From assembly GCF_017916275.1 (NCBI RefSeq), contig NZ_JAFMST010000003.1, positions 186,001 to 250,000 of the forward strand: 64,000 nucleotides of DNA, read 5' to 3'. The notes beneath the pieces are model-generated. The model made no database searches, was not told the DNA's origin, and worked only from the letters and a program-made list of their open reading frames with translations. How positions within the stretch are numbered: position 1 is the first letter of the stretch; every line of letters starts with the position of its first letter. The position numbers were made by a program, and so were the translations under genes. Source of the DNA: Rubellimicrobium arenae. GTDB lineage: Bacteria; Pseudomonadota; Alphaproteobacteria; Rhodobacterales; Rhodobacteraceae. Of the stretch, positions 62,969 to 64,000 are shown piece after piece.

Positions 62969-64000
62969 TCAGGGCTTCCCGGCCGCCGCCTGTGCGTCCT
63001 CCGGGTCGACGAGTTCGATCTCGCCCAGGGCCGCCCGGTCCCGGACGGTGTTGACGATGGCGGCCTGCGCGGACTCGGCGTCGACCGGCTTGATCCGCTC
63101 CAGCGTCGCCATCTCCTCCCGGATCGTATCCGCCAGACGCTGCGGCAGGCTTTCCAGCAGGAACTCGGCGGCTTCCATCTCGTCCGCCTTGCCGCTCCGC
63201 TCGGCGGCGGCCAGCGCGATGGCCGCGACCCGAGGCTCGACGAGGCGCAACAGGCGGGGGACGTCGGCCGCCTTGACCCGTCGGGGCAGGTGCGTGAACG
63301 TGAAGATCGCGCGCCGCACCTCGGCCGCGAAATCCTTGTCGGCCACCTCGAGGCCGCCCAGCACATCCTCGCGGGTGGCCGGGGGCGAACTGTTGAGAAT
63401 GGCGCCCAGACGCTCGCCCGCGGGTTGCGGAAAGGCCGAGGCCGGGGTCATGCAATACTCCTCGGCCAGGGCGCGCCCGATCCGCAGGACCGCCTCGGGA
63501 GAGATCCTGCTCGTGCGGGAGACGGCAAAGGTGATGCGACGGGCCTGCTCCCCCGGGAGCTTGCCCAGCACCTCGGCCGCCTTGGGGACGGGAAGCTTGG
63601 ACAGGGCGACCGCCGCGACCTCGACGCTTTCCCGCGCCAAAAGGCGCGCCAGTTCCGTGAGGCCAAGGGCCGCCACCGCCCCCCAGGGGTCCGATCCGTT
63701 GCGCAACGCCGCCTCGGCCTTCAGCCGCGCCACGGCGCCCGGGCTGATATGGCTGGACAGGGCATCCAGGGCAGCGTCCTCACCCCCGGGCACCGCAAGG
63801 CCCACGCCCTCCAGCTCATCCGCGAACTCCGAGATCACGGCGTCCAGCGTGGTGCGGTCGACGACGTTCAGCCGCGCCATCTCACGCGTGAGCTCGACCT
63901 GCGTGTCCTCGGGCAGGTTGGCCAGCGGCGGGCGCTGGCCGTCCGCCAGGAGGAATCGCACGATGATGGCCGCCTTGCGCCGCTGATCCAGCCGCGCGGA
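62969..64000 (-). CDS. fliG: Flagellar motor switch protein FliG, 5' end cut by window edge
   Basis: The frame runs to the right edge without a start codon, so the N-terminus is missing. 343 codons are visible. The N-terminal part reads RLDQRRKAAIIVRFLL and LTREMARLNVVD, the middle domain SDPWGAVAALGLTELARLL and LPVPKAAEVLGKLPGE, and the C-terminal domain AAEVRRAIFTFTHLPR, ADVPRLLRLVEP, LLESLPQRLADTIREEM and AQAAIVNTVRDRAALGEIEL, which correspond to FliG-N, FliG-M (with EHPQ replaced by ESVEV) and FliG-C. FliG couples the stator to the MS ring. It is divergent, as in Rhodobacteraceae. Its neighbour upstream is outside the window. Confidence 0.85.
   Translation of the reverse strand, partial: SARLDQRRKAAIIVRFLLADGQRPPLANLPEDTQVELTREMARLNVVDRTTLDAVISEFADELEGVGLAVPGGEDAALDALSSHISPGAVARLKAEAALRNGSDPWGAVAALGLTELARLLARESVEVAAVALSKLPVPKAAEVLGKLPGEQARRITFAVSRTSRISPEAVLRIGRALAEEYCMTPASAFPQPAGERLGAILNSSPPATREDVLGGLEVADKDFAAEVRRAIFTFTHLPRRVKAADVPRLLRLVEPRVAAIALAAAERSGKADEMEAAEFLLESLPQRLADTIREEMATLERIKPVDAESAQAAIVNTVRDRAALGEIELVDPEDAQAAAGKP

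Overview
The window is a very GC-rich stretch of chromosome from an alphaproteobacterium, most likely of the Rhodobacteraceae (Rhodobacterales). The evidence is the gene content and order: trpG-trpD-trpC-moaC-moeA-lexA, YfgM-bamB-der, yajC-secD-secF-Mth938-ccmABCDG, a four-subunit sarcosine oxidase, the nucleoid protein GapR, HWE-family histidine kinases, and LexA sites of the alphaproteobacterial type GTTC-N7-GTTC. No rRNA, CRISPR array, transposase, integrase or phage gene was seen. There is one tRNA gene.

Layout. 1-2.6 kb: the 3' part of a symporter/histidine kinase fusion and a FliM/FliN-like protein. 2.6-6.7 kb: stress and housekeeping genes (DUF892, DUF442 sulfurtransferase, gapR, a guanidinium-type SMR exporter, an iron-type ABC permease, tRNA-Thr). 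7.2-11.5 kb: a complete four-gene sugar-type ABC importer with 4-bp overlaps. 11.7-18.7 kb: accessory region with a secreted RTX glycosidase-like protein, a small unknown gene and two HWE-family sensor kinases. 18.8-21.6 kb: two EamA exporters and an AraC regulator. 21.6-24.2 kb: a poorly coding, lower-GC stretch with one orphan solute-binding protein. 24.0-30.0 kb: a long leftward block from trpG to lexA with ung inside it, plus a small gene after lexA. 30.1-32.3 kb: DUF1289, ruvX, ccmI. 32.5-38.4 kb: sarcosine oxidase soxBDAG, interrupted by a low-complexity membrane protein gene. 38.7-45.1 kb: sodB, host-attachment-type protein, LOG-family hydrolase, LysM protein, Atm1-type exporter, Bcr/CflA exporter. 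45.2-50.3 kb: YfgM-like, bamB, der, serS. 50.5-58.0 kb: Sec translocon accessory genes running into the cytochrome c maturation operon and a phosphomannomutase. 58.3-64 kb: acnA, DUF1223, an LpxL-type acyltransferase, and a fliG cut by the window edge.

How the parts fit together. Envelope and respiratory assembly dominate the right half: SecDF/YajC and BamB move and insert proteins, CcmABCDG with the distant CcmI mature c-type cytochromes, and Atm1 and aconitase belong to Fe-S metabolism. Sarcosine oxidase feeds one-carbon units from methylated glycine. The most interesting regulatory pattern is a set of three perfect GTTC-N7-GTTC sites: upstream of lexA, over the start of the small gene just after lexA, and in the promoter region of the Bcr/CflA drug exporter. 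These suggest a small SOS-linked gene and an SOS-linked efflux pump, though chance alone would give about one such match in a window of this size. Starts were chosen by reading family-typical N-termini and Shine-Dalgarno sequences; no database search was possible.
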